64,000 nt of DNA from Arthrobacter crystallopoietes (GTDB taxonomy: Bacteria; Actinomycetota; Actinomycetes; Actinomycetales; Micrococcaceae), in assembly GCF_002849715.1 (NCBI RefSeq), contig NZ_CP018863.1:496001-560000 (forward strand), written 5' to 3'. Below, piece after piece: positions 43,472-53,500 of this stretch. Below the pieces are notes generated by a model, which saw only the letters and a program-made list of their open reading frames with translations, did not search any database and had not been told where the DNA came from. Position 1 is the first letter of the stretch. Each line of letters begins with the position of its first letter. A program made the position numbers and the translations under genes.

Positions 43472-46198
43472 CTACTTCTTGGCTGTGGCCTTGCGCCGCG
43501 CGGCCGGCTTTTTGGCCGGACCCTTGGCACGTTTTTCGGCCAGCAATTCAATGGCCTGTTCGCGGGTCAGCTCCTCAATGCTCATCGAACGGGGCACCGT
43601 AATATTGGTCGCGCCGTCGGTAATGTACGGACCGAAGCGGCCGTCCTTGACCACAATGTTCTTCTCCGAGACGGGATCCGTGCCGAATTCGGCCAGCGGC
43701 GGCGCCGCGGTCCGGCCGCCGCGCTGCTTCGGCTGGGAGTAGATCTCCAGCGCCTGCTCCAGCGTGATGGTGAAGATCTCCTCTTCGGAGCCAATGGACC
43801 GCGAGTCCGTACCCTTCTTCAGGTACGGGCCGAAGCGACCGTTCTGCACGGTGATCTCGTTGCCCTCGGCATCCGTGCCCAGCACCCTTGGCAGACTCAT
43901 CAGCTTCAGGGCGTCTTCCAGGGTGACCGTCTCAACGGTCATGGACTTGAAGAGGGAACCGGTGCGCGGCTTGACCTTGACCGGTTTCTTCGGCGGTTTG
44001 GGCTTGCCGTTCTTGTAGTACTCCACGGGCTGGTTCGCCAGCTCCTCGGCAGTGAGCTCGGGAATGATCTCGGTGACGTACGCACCGTAGCGGCCTTCCC
44101 TGGCCACGATGGTGCGGCCGGTCTCCGGGTCCTGCCCCAGTTCGCGTTCGCCCGGGCCCTGGTTCTCCATCAGTTCCACGGCTTTTTCGGCGGTCAGCTC
44201 GTCCGGCGCGAGGTCATCCGGAACGTTGGCACGCTGCGGGTCGGCCAGTTCACCGGTTTCCGGATCGAGCACGGCGGCGCGCTCCAGGTAGGGGCCGAAC
44301 TTGCCCACGCGCAGGGTGATGCCCTCGGCGATGTCGATGGAGTTGATCTCGCGCGGGTCGATTTCGCCCAGGTCGTTGACGATGGTGTTCAGGCCTGTTT
44401 CCTTGCGGTCCCCGTAGTAGAACCCGTCGAGCCAGTCCACCCGCTTCGCCTCGCCGCGGGCGATGCGGTCCAGGTCCTCTTCAAGCGCGGCCGTGAAGTC
44501 ATAGTCCACGTAGTCGCGGAAGTGCTCTTCCAGCAGCCGGACCACGGAGAACGCGATCCAGCTGGGCACCAGGGCCGAACCGCGGGTGCTGACATAGCCG
44601 CGGTCCATGATGGTGGAAATGGTCGCCGCGTAGGTGGACGGCCGGCCGATGCCGCGCTCTTCCAGCGTCTTGATCAGCGAGGCTTCGGTGTAGCGCGGCG
44701 GTGCGGATGTTTCGTGTCCGACGGCGGCGACGTCCTGCGCCTTCAGCGCATCCTTTTCGGCGAGCCGGGGCAGGCGGCCGGTGGCGGCGTCGTCGTCCTC
44801 ATCGCGGGCTGCGTCCTTGCCTTCCTCGTAGGCGGCCATGAAGCCGGGGAAGGTGATGACGGTACCGGAAGCGGAGAAGACCGCGTCCCGGCCGTCCGGG
44901 GCAACGGCGCCCAGGCGAACGGTGGACGTTGAGCCCTTTGCGTCCGCCATCTGGGACGCAACGGTGCGCTTCCAGATCAGTTCGTAGAGCTTGTATTCGT
45001 CGCTGCTGAGCTGGCTGCGGACCTGGCCCGGCGTGCGGAAGGAGTCTCCCGCGGGGCGGATGGCCTCGTGGGCTTCCTGGGCATTCTTGTCCTTGCCCTT
45101 GTAGACGCGGCGGGAATCCGGCACGTACTCCGGGCCGTACAGCTCCGAAGCCTGGCGCCGGGCGGCGTTGACGGCCTGGTCGCTCAGCGCGGGCGAATCG
45201 GTACGCATATAGGTGATGTAGCCGTTTTCGTACAACCGCTGGGCCACCTGCATGGTGATCCGGGCCGAGAAGCGCAGCTTGCGGGCGGATTCCTGCTGCA
45301 GCGTCGAGGTGGTGAACGGCGCGGCGGGGCGGCGGGTGTACGGCTTGTTCTCCACCGAGCGGACGGCGAACTCAGCGGTGCGCAGACCGTCGGCGAGGGA
45401 CGAAGCAGCCGCCTCATCGAGGTGCACCGCGGACTTGGCGGTGAGCACACCGGCGTCGTTGAAGTCTTTGCCGGTGGCCACGCGGGAGCCGTCAAGTGAA
45501 ACGAGCTTCGCCTTGAACGCGCCGCCCTTGGCGGCGTCCTCCGGCTCGACCGTGGCCAGCAGATCCCAGTAGGACGCGGACCGGAAGGCCATGCGCTCAC
45601 GTTCGCGCTCGACCACCAGGCGCGTCGCCACGGACTGCACGCGCCCGGCAGAGAGCCCGGCCTTGACCTTGCGCCACAGCACCGGGGACAGCTCGTAGCC
45701 GAAGAGCCGGTCCACAATGCGGCGGGTTTCCTGGGCGTCCACCAGGTCGGTGTCCACATCGCGCATTTCCTGCAGCGCGCGCTGAATGGCTTCGCGGGTA
45801 ATTTCGGGGAAGGTCAGCCGGTGGACCGGGACCTTGGGCTTGAGCACCTCAAGCAGGTGCCACGCGATGGCCTCGCCCTCGCGGTCACCGTCAGTTGCGA
45901 GATAGAGCTCGTCGGCGTCCTTGAGCAGGCTCTTGAGTTCGGCGACCTTCTTCTTCTTGTCCGCAGAAACCACGTAGTAAGGCTCGAAGTTTTTCTCGAC
46001 ATCGACGGCGAATTTGCCCACCGAGGTCTTCTTCAGCTCGGCCGGCAGGTCCGACGGCTGCGGCAGGTCCCGGATGTGGCCCATCGAGGCCGTGACCTCA
46101 AAACCCTCGCCGAGATACCCGGCAATAGTCTTGCCCTTGGCAGGAGACTCGACAATGACGAGTTTCATACCGGTTTTTTCGCGGGCCTTGGGTGGCAC
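43472..46198 (-). CDS. topA: DNA topoisomerase I
   Basis: A 908-residue type IA topoisomerase that relaxes negative supercoils. The Toprim acidic motif is DGDREGE (residues 103-109) and the catalytic Tyr330 is in ITYMRTDS. The C-terminal half lacks zinc-finger cysteines and instead holds about four repeats of the VGKFGPYLE / NGRFGPYLKKG type, and the end is Lys/Ala-rich, both usual in actinobacteria. The GTG start follows AGGAGA. The promoter gap 46199-46339 also holds a 7-bp hairpin at 46242-46265. Confidence 0.95.
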   Translation of the reverse strand: MPPKAREKTGMKLVIVESPAKGKTIAGYLGEGFEVTASMGHIRDLPQPSDLPAELKKTSVGKFAVDVEKNFEPYYVVSADKKKKVAELKSLLKDADELYLATDGDREGEAIAWHLLEVLKPKVPVHRLTFPEITREAIQRALQEMRDVDTDLVDAQETRRIVDRLFGYELSPVLWRKVKAGLSAGRVQSVATRLVVERERERMAFRSASYWDLLATVEPEDAAKGGAFKAKLVSLDGSRVATGKDFNDAGVLTAKSAVHLDEAAASSLADGLRTAEFAVRSVENKPYTRRPAAPFTTSTLQQESARKLRFSARITMQVAQRLYENGYITYMRTDSPALSDQAVNAARRQASELYGPEYVPDSRRVYKGKDKNAQEAHEAIRPAGDSFRTPGQVRSQLSSDEYKLYELIWKRTVASQMADAKGSTSTVRLGAVAPDGRDAVFSASGTVITFPGFMAAYEEGKDAARDEDDDAATGRLPRLAEKDALKAQDVAAVGHETSAPPRYTEASLIKTLEERGIGRPSTYAATISTIMDRGYVSTRGSALVPSWIAFSVVRLLEEHFRDYVDYDFTAALEEDLDRIARGEAKRVDWLDGFYYGDRKETGLNTIVNDLGEIDPREINSIDIAEGITLRVGKFGPYLERAAVLDPETGELADPQRANVPDDLAPDELTAEKAVELMENQGPGERELGQDPETGRTIVAREGRYGAYVTEIIPELTAEELANQPVEYYKNGKPKPPKKPVKVKPRTGSLFKSMTVETVTLEDALKLMSLPRVLGTDAEGNEITVQNGRFGPYLKKGTDSRSIGSEEEIFTITLEQALEIYSQPKQRGGRTAAPPLAEFGTDPVSEKNIVVKDGRFGPYITDGATNITVPRSMSIEELTREQAIELLAEKRAKGPAKKPAARRKATAKK

Positions 46199-46241
46199 GA
46201 TTCTCCTACGTCAATTGCTGTGGCGGTGCGGCAGATGCATC

Positions 46242-46265
46242 CTGTCCCCGAAGTATCCGGGACAG
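46242..46265 (-). terminator. Possible terminator after the ArsR-like gene
   Basis: CTGTCCC pairs with GGGACAG across 10 nt, 75 bp beyond the stop of the upstream regulator gene and 44 bp before topA. Confidence 0.4.
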
Positions 46266-46339
46266 CTGCCAGCTCTAGGTTAGCCCCAAGAATGGCACAA
46301 CGAAGAAAACCGGGTGCAGTCACGGGGCCGGCGGGAGGT

Positions 46340-46993
46340 TTACGCGTCGTCGATATCCCCGGGCAGGAAAGAGAATACGTAGTACAGCTTTTGGGCGTCT
46401 TCGCCCCGGTTTTCAGGATTTGTGGTGGGGCTGAACTCGAGCAGGATCTCGCCGATCCGGCGGCCCAGATCCGCGCGCTGCTCCTCGGTCAGGTAAAAAC
46501 GGCCGGTGCTCAGCGCGGCGAGGTGGCCCTCCTGGCGCCAGGTGTCCGGGTTCGGCGCCTGCTTGTCCCGCTTGACGTACTTGGAGAGGCGCTGGCGCAG
46601 GTCATTGAGCTCAACATCGACGACGCCGAGGGTTGCCGCCCGGCTGTCCGCCACCGAGGTGACATCCAGCCGTCCTGCGGCGGCCTGCCAGTGCCGCTCG
46701 CGGCCGTCGCCCTGGTTGGCGCTGCGCTTAACGAAGCCCCACTTCTCCAAGGCCCGCAAGTGGTAACTCATAGCACTCGGCGTAAGCCCGTGCCGCTGCG
46801 CCAACTCCGTCGCGGTGGCCGGCTGCTGCGTATCGAAGAGCTCCTCGATGACTTTCAGGCGCACCGCATGGGCGAGCGCACGGATGGCCCTCGCATCTGA
46901 AATGTTGACCCGGTCCCCCGAGCCCGCCGGCGCCCCTGCTCCGGAAATTTCGCCGGGCGCTGAGTCGGTATATGGCGCTGCACCTTTGGTCAT
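46340..46993 (-). CDS. ArsR-like winged-helix regulator
   Basis: A 217-residue regulator. The winged helix is at about residues 35-95 (RAIRALAHAVRLKVIEELF to SAMSYHLRALEKWGFVKR), of the HTH_20 type. The C-terminal half is helical and charged and not recognised. A TACACT hexamer is 8 nt before the ATG. Targets are unknown. Confidence 0.8.
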   Translation of the reverse strand: MTKGAAPYTDSAPGEISGAGAPAGSGDRVNISDARAIRALAHAVRLKVIEELFDTQQPATATELAQRHGLTPSAMSYHLRALEKWGFVKRSANQGDGRERHWQAAAGRLDVTSVADSRAATLGVVDVELNDLRQRLSKYVKRDKQAPNPDTWRQEGHLAALSTGRFYLTEEQRADLGRRIGEILLEFSPTTNPENRGEDAQKLYYVFSFLPGDIDDA

Positions 46994-47067
46994 GGAAGGT
47001 AAGTGTAATGCCCTTCAGAGTGCGGCAGTGAGCCCGTTCACTTGCGAAACGGCAACGATTGAGGCGC

Positions 47068-48654
47068 CTACGCCCCGGCAGGAACGAGGAAGCCGTCCGC
47101 CACGAGGTTGCGCACCTCGGAGGTCAGCTGCTCGGCGAATTCCGGGTCCGACCTCTCCAGCAGGGCTGCAAGCGCAGCCACCAGCTGGCCGACCGTCAGC
47201 TCACCGTCGCTGGCGGAGACAAAGCCGGCGAGCTCCGAACTCATCAAATTGGTGCGGCGGAACCCGGCTCCCTGCCGCAGCAGGATCACGCCCGGGTGTT
47301 CTGCCCCCGGGCGCTGATGGCGTTCCTCTGTGACGTCCTCCGCCGGTTGCAGCCGCTGGTCCGCGAAGTCTTCGGCATGTGCCTCGAGCCAATCGTGCCG
47401 CTGAACCGCTGCGGCCAGATGCGGACCGATGGGCTGCTCGATCGCGTAGCCGATTTCCTCGAATCTGCGCAGCCGGGCGGCGCTTTCGGTGCGCCGAAGC
47501 CACATCATCCCGAACCCGACGCTTTCCACATCGCGGGAAGCGAAATCCTCCAGATACGCTGCGTAGGAACGCCCGTAGAGACCCGGATCCCGGTTTTCCG
47601 AAGCGTCCCGCAGCCAGGTCTGTGCGTACGACGACGGGGTGAGCTGTTCGCGCTGGATCACCCAGGCCTCGGTTTTCGGATCGAGCCAGACTTCGAGCCG
47701 GTCATGCCAGGAACCGGCACCGGCGGGAATCTCCCAGTTTCCCAGCAGCTGCGCCACGCCGCCCGTGTCCAGCGCCGAGGGCAGCCGGCGGACCAGTGTG
47801 GAGACAATATCGTCGCCGGGCAGCCCGCCGTCGCGGTACGTGAACTGCTCCTCGCCGGCCGTCTCCTCGGTCCGCGGCGTGATGACGAACGGTGGGTTGC
47901 TCACTACCAGGCCGAACTGCTCGCCGGCCACCGGGTCGAGCAGGCTGCCCAGCCGGAGACTGACCCGCGCGGCCAGGTTCTGCGGATCCAGATCCAGCGG
48001 CCCCGCGTTGAGCAGCAGGTTGAAGCGGGTGAAAGCGAGCGCGCGTTCCGAGATATCCGTGGCCGTCACATGCCGCGCATGGCCCAGCAGGTGGAAGAGC
48101 TGGATGCCGCAGCCGGTCCCCAGATCCAGCGCACGTTCCACCGGCGCGCGGACAGTCAGCTGTGCCAGCGTCAGCGAGGCCTGCCCGATCCCCAGCACGT
48201 GGTCCCGCCGCAGCACCCCGGGCGCCTGGTGGGCACCCAGGTCGCTGGCCACCCACAACTGCGTTTCGTCGAACGCATACGGCCGGAGGTCAACGGCGGG
48301 ACGGAAGCGTCCGCCGTCGTTGTTGATCAGCCCCAGCGCCAGCAGCCCTTCGGGCGTGACGGCGGGAAAAGCCGATGCCAGCTGGTCCCGTTCCAGTGTC
48401 CCGCCCAGCAGCCACAAACGTACGACGGCGGCCAACGGCTTGGGCCGGGCAGCGGCAAGTTCGCGATCGGTTGCCAGCTGGGCCGGAATCAACTGGTCCC
48501 GGTCCAAGGCCTCGTAGGCCTCGGCGCCCAGCAGTTGCTGGACGCCGTCCACCGTGTAATCCAGCGCCGTCAGGTCCTTAGCCAGTGCAGCCATCAGCTG
48601 CAGATCCGTACTTTGCGGGGCGTGGGGAATGTTGCCGCTATTGAACTCAGTCAC
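47068..48654 (-). CDS. Class I SAM-dependent methyltransferase, HemK-like
   Basis: A 528-residue protein in three parts: an N-terminal helical domain (residues 1-150), a Rossmann methyltransferase domain (ALDLGTGCGIQLFHLL, then SNPPF at about residue 255) and a C-terminal domain of about 200 residues. NPPF is typical of enzymes that modify Gln, Asn or nucleobase nitrogens. It is not PrmC itself, which is shorter. The GTG start is 7 nt after a TAGACT -10, so it is leaderless. Confidence 0.82.
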   Translation of the reverse strand: MTEFNSGNIPHAPQSTDLQLMAALAKDLTALDYTVDGVQQLLGAEAYEALDRDQLIPAQLATDRELAAARPKPLAAVVRLWLLGGTLERDQLASAFPAVTPEGLLALGLINNDGGRFRPAVDLRPYAFDETQLWVASDLGAHQAPGVLRRDHVLGIGQASLTLAQLTVRAPVERALDLGTGCGIQLFHLLGHARHVTATDISERALAFTRFNLLLNAGPLDLDPQNLAARVSLRLGSLLDPVAGEQFGLVVSNPPFVITPRTEETAGEEQFTYRDGGLPGDDIVSTLVRRLPSALDTGGVAQLLGNWEIPAGAGSWHDRLEVWLDPKTEAWVIQREQLTPSSYAQTWLRDASENRDPGLYGRSYAAYLEDFASRDVESVGFGMMWLRRTESAARLRRFEEIGYAIEQPIGPHLAAAVQRHDWLEAHAEDFADQRLQPAEDVTEERHQRPGAEHPGVILLRQGAGFRRTNLMSSELAGFVSASDGELTVGQLVAALAALLERSDPEFAEQLTSEVRNLVADGFLVPAGA

Positions 48655-48661
48655 GCCTCAA

Positions 48662-48667
48662 AGTCTA
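48662..48667 (-). promoter_or_regulatory. -10 element of the leaderless methyltransferase transcript
   Basis: On the minus strand TAGACT ends 7 nt before the GTG at 48654. The divergent acetyltransferase -10 is only 18 bp away. Confidence 0.55.
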
Positions 48668-48685
48668 GGCGCGGGGCAGGAATGG

Positions 48686-48691
48686 TTAAAT
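48686..48691 (+). promoter_or_regulatory. -10 element of the leaderless acetyltransferase transcript
   Basis: TTAAAT ends 6 nt before the ATG at 48698. Confidence 0.45.
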
Positions 48692-48697
48692 GGGCGC

Positions 48698-49315
48698 ATG
48701 CTTGTTACCACCACCCATCTGGAGCAGACCGCGCCCGAGCAGCTGGTTCCGGGATCGCGCCCGCTGCCGTCCGGTACCCGGATCGAACAGGTCCGCAGCA
48801 TCAGCCCCGAATTCAGCAAGTTCCTCTACCGGTCTGTCGGCAGCGGGTGGAACTGGTCGGATCGCCTGGCGCTGACGCGCGCCCAGTGGGATGAAGTATT
48901 GCGCACTCCGGGCTCCGAGACCTGGGTGCTGTGGGTGGACGGCTCGCCGGCAGGCTACGTGGAACTGATGGGGCGTCCGGGCGCGGCAGGCACCGAAGTG
49001 GAAATCGTGTACTTCGGGCTCTTTCCGGAGTTCATCGGTGCAGGGTTCGGCGGCGCGCTGCTGACGGAAGGGATCCAGCAGGCATGGCAACTGGACACGC
49101 GCTGGGAGCGCTTTGCGCCCGTAAGCAGGGTCTGGGTCCACACCTGCTCGCTGGACGGACCGTCGGCGCTGGCCAATTACCAGGCGCGCGGCCTGCGGAT
49201 CTTCAAGACAGAAGAAGAAGTCGCCGAGCCGCAGGACGCCTCCGCCGGGCTGTGGCCCGAGGCCGGGCCAATGGAATCCACCGGTTCCGCCCGCGAGCTA
49301 CCCGTGGAGGCCTAG
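48698..49315 (+). CDS. GNAT-family N-acetyltransferase
   Basis: A 205-residue acetyltransferase. The core strands and acetyl-CoA helix are VEIVYFGLFPEFIGAGFGGALLTEGIQQAW and the C-terminal strand ends in NYQARGLRIFKTEEE. The substrate is unknown. The ATG at 48698 is chosen by the -10 position; an upstream ATG at 48629 lies inside the divergent methyltransferase gene. Confidence 0.8.
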   Translation: MLVTTTHLEQTAPEQLVPGSRPLPSGTRIEQVRSISPEFSKFLYRSVGSGWNWSDRLALTRAQWDEVLRTPGSETWVLWVDGSPAGYVELMGRPGAAGTEVEIVYFGLFPEFIGAGFGGALLTEGIQQAWQLDTRWERFAPVSRVWVHTCSLDGPSALANYQARGLRIFKTEEEVAEPQDASAGLWPEAGPMESTGSARELPVEA

Positions 49316-49383
49316 CAGCCGGCGCGCAAGCCGGTCTGGACGCGCGGGAGGTTGAACCCGGCACTGGAACCGGTTGCCCCCTC

Positions 49384-50277
49384 TTAGGCTGCGCAGCCGT
49401 CCGGGCAGCGGAGAGTCTCGGGGTTCGACGCGCACTCGGTGCAATACAGGGTGAGGTTGCGGCAGCTCGGATTCGAGCAGTTCTCGAACTTGTTCGTCGC
49501 GCCCTGGCAGCGGACGCATTCACCGATGGTCTTCGCATCGGGCGTGAATTCCATATGCATGCGCTTGTCGAAGACGTAGAGCGAGCCTTCCCACAGCCCG
49601 GCGTCCCCGAACGTCTCGCCGTAGCGGACAATGCCGCCCTTCATCTGGTAAACCTCCTGGAAACCGCGGTTGACCATGAGCGAGGACAGCACTTCGCACC
49701 GGATTCCGCCGGTACAGTACGTCACCACGGGCTTGTCCTTGAGGTCGTCGTACTTACCGGATTCGAGCTCTTTGATGAAATCGTGGGTGGTGGCGACATC
49801 CGGGACTATGGCGTCCTTGAACTTGCCGATCTGCGCCTCGAACGCGTTGCGGCCGTCAAAGAAGACCACATCCTCGCCAGCCTGCTTCTTGGCCTCCACC
49901 AGTTCGTGCAGTTCTTCCGGCCTCAGATGCGTCCCGCCGCCGATCACACCGTTCTCGTCGACCTTGAGTTCTCCCGGTGCGCCGAAGGACACGATTTCGT
50001 CACGGACCTTTACGCTCAGCCGTGGGAAGTCCTCGGCACCGCCTTCCGACCACTTGATGTCCATCTTCTTGAACGCCGGATACTCGCGGGTGGCCTTCAC
50101 ATACTGCTTGACTGCACTGATTTCCCCGCCGACGGTGCCGTTGATGCCGTCCGCGGAGATCAGGATCCTGCCCCGCAGACCCAGTTTTTCGCAGAGGGCG
50201 CGTTGCCATAGCCGTACCGCTTCGGGATCCGGCAAGGGGGTGAACGCGTAATAAAGCACAATTCGGTTTACAGCCAC
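49384..50277 (-). CDS. trhO: Rhodanese-domain tRNA uridine hydroxylase TrhO
   Basis: A 297-residue UPF0176 protein that hydroxylates U34 of certain tRNAs. An N-terminal acylphosphatase-like domain is followed by a rhodanese domain with the active Cys in [12 protein letters not shown]. The C-terminus has four to six cysteines in CVRCQG, NCSNPSC and YCTECASN, a likely zinc site. The GTG at 50277 ([15 protein letters not shown], start at the second Val-coded GTG of the long frame) is 7 nt after a TACCCT -10 and matches the family start; a TTG at 50304 is rejected. Confidence 0.88.
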   Translation of the reverse strand: MAVNRIVLYYAFTPLPDPEAVRLWQRALCEKLGLRGRILISADGINGTVGGEISAVKQYVKATREYPAFKKMDIKWSEGGAEDFPRLSVKVRDEIVSFGAPGELKVDENGVIGGGTHLRPEELHELVEAKKQAGEDVVFFDGRNAFEAQIGKFKDAIVPDVATTHDFIKELESGKYDDLKDKPVVTYCTGGIRCEVLSSLMVNRGFQEVYQMKGGIVRYGETFGDAGLWEGSLYVFDKRMHMEFTPDAKTIGECVRCQGATNKFENCSNPSCRNLTLYCTECASNPETLRCPDGCAA

Positions 50278-50284
50278 GTATTTA

Positions 50285-50290
50285 AGGGTA
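50285..50290 (-). promoter_or_regulatory. -10 element of the leaderless trhO transcript
   Basis: On the minus strand TACCCT ends 7 nt before the GTG at 50277. Confidence 0.5.
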
Positions 50291-50363
50291 AGCGCAGATG
50301 GCAAACCGGTTATTGTGACCTTGTTGTCATCTACTTCGGATGCCGCCCACGCTGTTGGTTCGG

Positions 50364-50369
50364 TACTGT
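50364..50369 (+). promoter_or_regulatory. -10 element of the leaderless GNAT transcript
   Basis: TACTGT ends 6 nt before the ATG at 50376. Confidence 0.5.
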
Positions 50370-50375
50370 CTACCT

Positions 50376-51050
50376 ATGGCCCTCGATTTCACAGCAGACG
50401 TACCTGATAACTTGCTCCCGGCGTGGGTTGCCGGATGGTCAGCCTGCCGCGGCTATTCCCCGGCTCGCGAAGCCGGGCATCCGGCCATCGTGCTCGCCGA
50501 TAAGACCGGCGACTGGGAGTTCTTTGCCTATGAGCCCGGTGACGAGGAGTTCGCGGATCTCGCCAGGAACACACTGGAATCGCCCAAGCGCATGCTCACC
50601 GTGCTGACCCGTGATCCGCAGCGCTACCATATGCTGGCGCCGCAGCACGGGCTGAGGGTCCATCACAGCGACCAGTCCATGATGGTCACCGACATGTCCG
50701 AACAGGACGCCGAGGATCCCTGGTACCGGGACACCGATTTCAAGACCGTCATCGACCGGGACGGCAACGTGCACCGCGCCCGCGTCATGTACGGCGAGGA
50801 GGAAGCGGCCCACGGCGTGATGGCTGTGGTGGATGGTGTCGCAGTCTTCGACCACATCGAAACCCATAACAACTTCCGCCGCCGCGGCCTCGCAACGCAC
50901 ATCATGCGCGCCCTGGCAGCTTCAGCGTTCGAGCACCTTGTAGAAACAGGCCTGCTGATTGCCTCGCACGACGGCCGCATGCTGTACCAGCACCTGGGCT
51001 GGGACACGGTGTGCGACGTCCTGATCCTCAAGCCCTCGGACGCCGCTTAG
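50376..51050 (+). CDS. GNAT-family N-acetyltransferase
   Basis: A 224-residue protein with a C-terminal GNAT core: VAVFDHIETHNNFRRRGLATHIMRALAASAFEHLVETGLL, which contains the RRGLA acetyl-CoA loop, and the last strand YQHLGWDTVCDVLILKP. The N-terminal 120 residues are a second, degenerate acetyltransferase-like half. The substrate is unknown. It is followed by the helicase gene on the same strand. Confidence 0.82.
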   Translation: MALDFTADVPDNLLPAWVAGWSACRGYSPAREAGHPAIVLADKTGDWEFFAYEPGDEEFADLARNTLESPKRMLTVLTRDPQRYHMLAPQHGLRVHHSDQSMMVTDMSEQDAEDPWYRDTDFKTVIDRDGNVHRARVMYGEEEAAHGVMAVVDGVAVFDHIETHNNFRRRGLATHIMRALAASAFEHLVETGLLIASHDGRMLYQHLGWDTVCDVLILKPSDAA

Positions 51051-51141
51051 CCGCACCGCTGGCAGGCGAGCCCCGGGTTCGTTCCTGTTGTCTGCTGCTG
51101 CCCCGGGGTAGGCTGCGGCGCCGTCTGCTTCCGGCAGGTGA

Positions 51142-51147
51142 CACAAT
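51142..51147 (+). promoter_or_regulatory. -10 element of the leaderless helicase transcript
   Basis: CACAAT ends 6 nt before the GTG at 51154. A 7-bp CCCCGGG-type inverted repeat lies in the gap upstream. Confidence 0.4.
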
Positions 51148-51153
51148 ATTCGG

Positions 51154-53496
51154 GTGGCACTGCATGATTCTCTGATCCCCCTGCTCGGCTCCGGTCCGGA
51201 CCCCGAACAGCTCATGCACGTCCGCGAACTGTCTGCACGGGACGCCATCCACGAACCCTGGCCGGATTGGGCGCACCCGGATGTCGTCGATGCCTATGCC
51301 ACCTTGGGCATGCATCAGCCGTGGCGGCACCAGGTCCTCGCCGCCGAATCGGCCCACGCCGGCCAGCACACGATCATTGCCACAGGCACTGCGTCCGGGA
51401 AGTCGTTGGCCTACCAGCTCCCGGCGCTGGACTCGATCCACCGCACCTCGCTGGAGGACCAGGCCAGGCTGGAACCCACGGGATCCGTCGCGTTATACCT
51501 GGCTCCAACCAAAGCCCTCGCCGCGGACCAGCTGTCCGCCATTAAATCCCTCAAACTGCCGACGGTGCGGGCCGAAACGTACGACGGCGACACGGATCCC
51601 GGCGCCCGCCGCTGGATCCGTGACCATGCCAATTTCGTCCTGGCGAATCCGGACATGCTCCACTTTGGGATCCTGCCGAACCACACTTGGTGGGCCCGGT
51701 TCTTCCGCCGGCTCAAGTACGTCATCATCGATGAAGCCCACAGTTACCGAGGCGTTTTCGGTTCCCATGTGGCCAACCTGATGCGCCGGTTGCGCCGGAT
51801 CTGCGCCAGCTATGGCGCCGACCCTGTGTTCATCGGCGCCTCCGCCACGTCGTCCGATCCAGCCTCTTCCTTTGGCCGGCTGATCGGTTCCGAGGCCAAG
51901 GCGGTGACGACTGATTGTTCGCCTCACGGCGCCACCACCGTAGCGTTCTGGGAGCCTCAACTAACGGAGCTCAAGGGCGAAAACGGCGCGCGCGAGCGTC
52001 GGACCGTAGTAGCCGAAACGGCGGACCTGCTGGCCAACCTTGTCTCCGCACGCGTCCGGACCATCGCCTTCATCAAGTCAAGGCGCGGGGCGGAAACCAT
52101 CTCCAGCATTACCAAAAGGCTCTTGGAAGAGGTCCATCCGTCGCTGCCTAACCGGATCGCAGCCTACCGCTCCGGTTATCTGCCCGAAGAACGCAGGGAA
52201 CTTGAAAACAAGCTCCGGTCCGGCCAGTTGCTTGGGGTTTCGAGTACTTCCGCGCTGGAACTGGGTATAGATATTTCCGGGCTGGATGCGGTACTGGTCG
52301 CAGGCTGGCCCGGCACCCGGGCCTCGCTGTTCCAACAGATTGGACGGGCCGGCAGGGCCGGGCAGGATGCCGTGGCAGCGTTCGTGGCCAGCGATGATCC
52401 ACTCGACACTTATCTCGTGCACCATCCCGAAGCGGTCTTCGACGTCTCCGTCGAAGCCACCGTGTTCGACCCGTCAAACCCCTATGTCCTCGGCCCGCAT
52501 CTCTGTTCGGCGGCCCAGGAGCTGCCGCTGACTCCGGCGGAGCTGGGGCTCTTCGGCCCCACAGCCGAATCCCTGCTGGATCGCCTCACGACAGACGGTT
52601 ATCTGCGGCGGCGTCCTGCAGGCTGGTATTGGACACATGCCGAAAGCGCAGCGTCCCTGGTTAACCTCCGGGGCGACGGCGGTGGTCCCATCAACATCGT
52701 CGAATCGGAATCGGGCATGCTGCTGGGCACCATGGACTCGCCGCAGTCCCACTACCAGGCGCACACCGGAGCCATTTACGTCCACCAAGGCACCACCTAC
52801 ATCGTGGACGAGCTCAATGAGCAGGACCACTGCGCCATGGTCACCCGGTCCAATCCCGATTACTACACGCAGGCCCGGGACATCACCCAGATCGAGGTTC
52901 TGGAAGAACTGCGTGGCGCAGACTGGGGCAGAGTCCGTGCTTCCTTCGGTGAAGTCAAAGTCACGACAAAGGTGATCTCCTTCCAGCGCAAGGCCTTCAT
53001 CTCCAATGAGATCCTGGGTGAAGAACCGCTCGAATTAGGTGCGCGGGAACTCTTCACCAAGGCAGTCTGGTTCACCATCGACGAGGCCGATCTTGCCGCG
53101 GCCGGCCTCGTTACGGCCAGGATTCCCGGAGCGCTGCATGCCGCCGAGCATGCCGGGATCGGGCTGCTTCCGCTGGTAGCGTCGAGCGACCGGTGGGACA
53201 TCGGCGGAGTCTCCACGGCCTTACATGCCGACACCGGGAAACCGACCATCTTCGTCTACGACGGTCATCCGGGCGGAGCCGGTTTCGCTGAACGAGGTTA
53301 CGACGCTGCCCGGACCTGGCTCACCGCCACTCGAGACGCGATCCGGGCCTGCGAATGTGAGTCCGGCTGCCCGTCGTGCGTGCAGTCACCCAAATGCGGC
53401 AACAAGAACAACCCCTTGGATAAGTCTGGTGCCGTAATGCTGATCGACGCGCTGCTCGCCGCGGCCGATATACCCGCGGCGGAAGCAGCGCGCTGA
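51154..53496 (+). CDS. DEAH-box helicase of the helicase/secretion neighbourhood
   Basis: A 780-residue superfamily 2 helicase. Motif I is GTASGKS, motif II DEAH, motif III GASATSSDP, motif VI QQIGRAGRAG. The C-terminal domain (DUF1998-like) has four cysteines in CECESGCPSCVQSPKC, as in MrfA/YprA repair helicases. In actinobacteria this helicase is typically convergent with a Tad-like operon, exactly the arrangement here, with 4 nt between stop codons. The functional link between them is unknown. Confidence 0.9.
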   Translation: MALHDSLIPLLGSGPDPEQLMHVRELSARDAIHEPWPDWAHPDVVDAYATLGMHQPWRHQVLAAESAHAGQHTIIATGTASGKSLAYQLPALDSIHRTSLEDQARLEPTGSVALYLAPTKALAADQLSAIKSLKLPTVRAETYDGDTDPGARRWIRDHANFVLANPDMLHFGILPNHTWWARFFRRLKYVIIDEAHSYRGVFGSHVANLMRRLRRICASYGADPVFIGASATSSDPASSFGRLIGSEAKAVTTDCSPHGATTVAFWEPQLTELKGENGARERRTVVAETADLLANLVSARVRTIAFIKSRRGAETISSITKRLLEEVHPSLPNRIAAYRSGYLPEERRELENKLRSGQLLGVSSTSALELGIDISGLDAVLVAGWPGTRASLFQQIGRAGRAGQDAVAAFVASDDPLDTYLVHHPEAVFDVSVEATVFDPSNPYVLGPHLCSAAQELPLTPAELGLFGPTAESLLDRLTTDGYLRRRPAGWYWTHAESAASLVNLRGDGGGPINIVESESGMLLGTMDSPQSHYQAHTGAIYVHQGTTYIVDELNEQDHCAMVTRSNPDYYTQARDITQIEVLEELRGADWGRVRASFGEVKVTTKVISFQRKAFISNEILGEEPLELGARELFTKAVWFTIDEADLAAAGLVTARIPGALHAAEHAGIGLLPLVASSDRWDIGGVSTALHADTGKPTIFVYDGHPGGAGFAERGYDAARTWLTATRDAIRACECESGCPSCVQSPKCGNKNNPLDKSGAVMLIDALLAAADIPAAEAAR

Positions 53497-53500
53497 CCGA

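Noticed and set aside
43442..44932. 496-codon plus-strand frame opposite topA
   Set aside because: Complete overlap with topA and antisense composition; no family signal.
47059..48894. 611-codon plus-strand frame opposite the methyltransferase
   Set aside because: Overlaps a clear methyltransferase gene and the promoter of the GNAT gene; composition typical of antisense frames.
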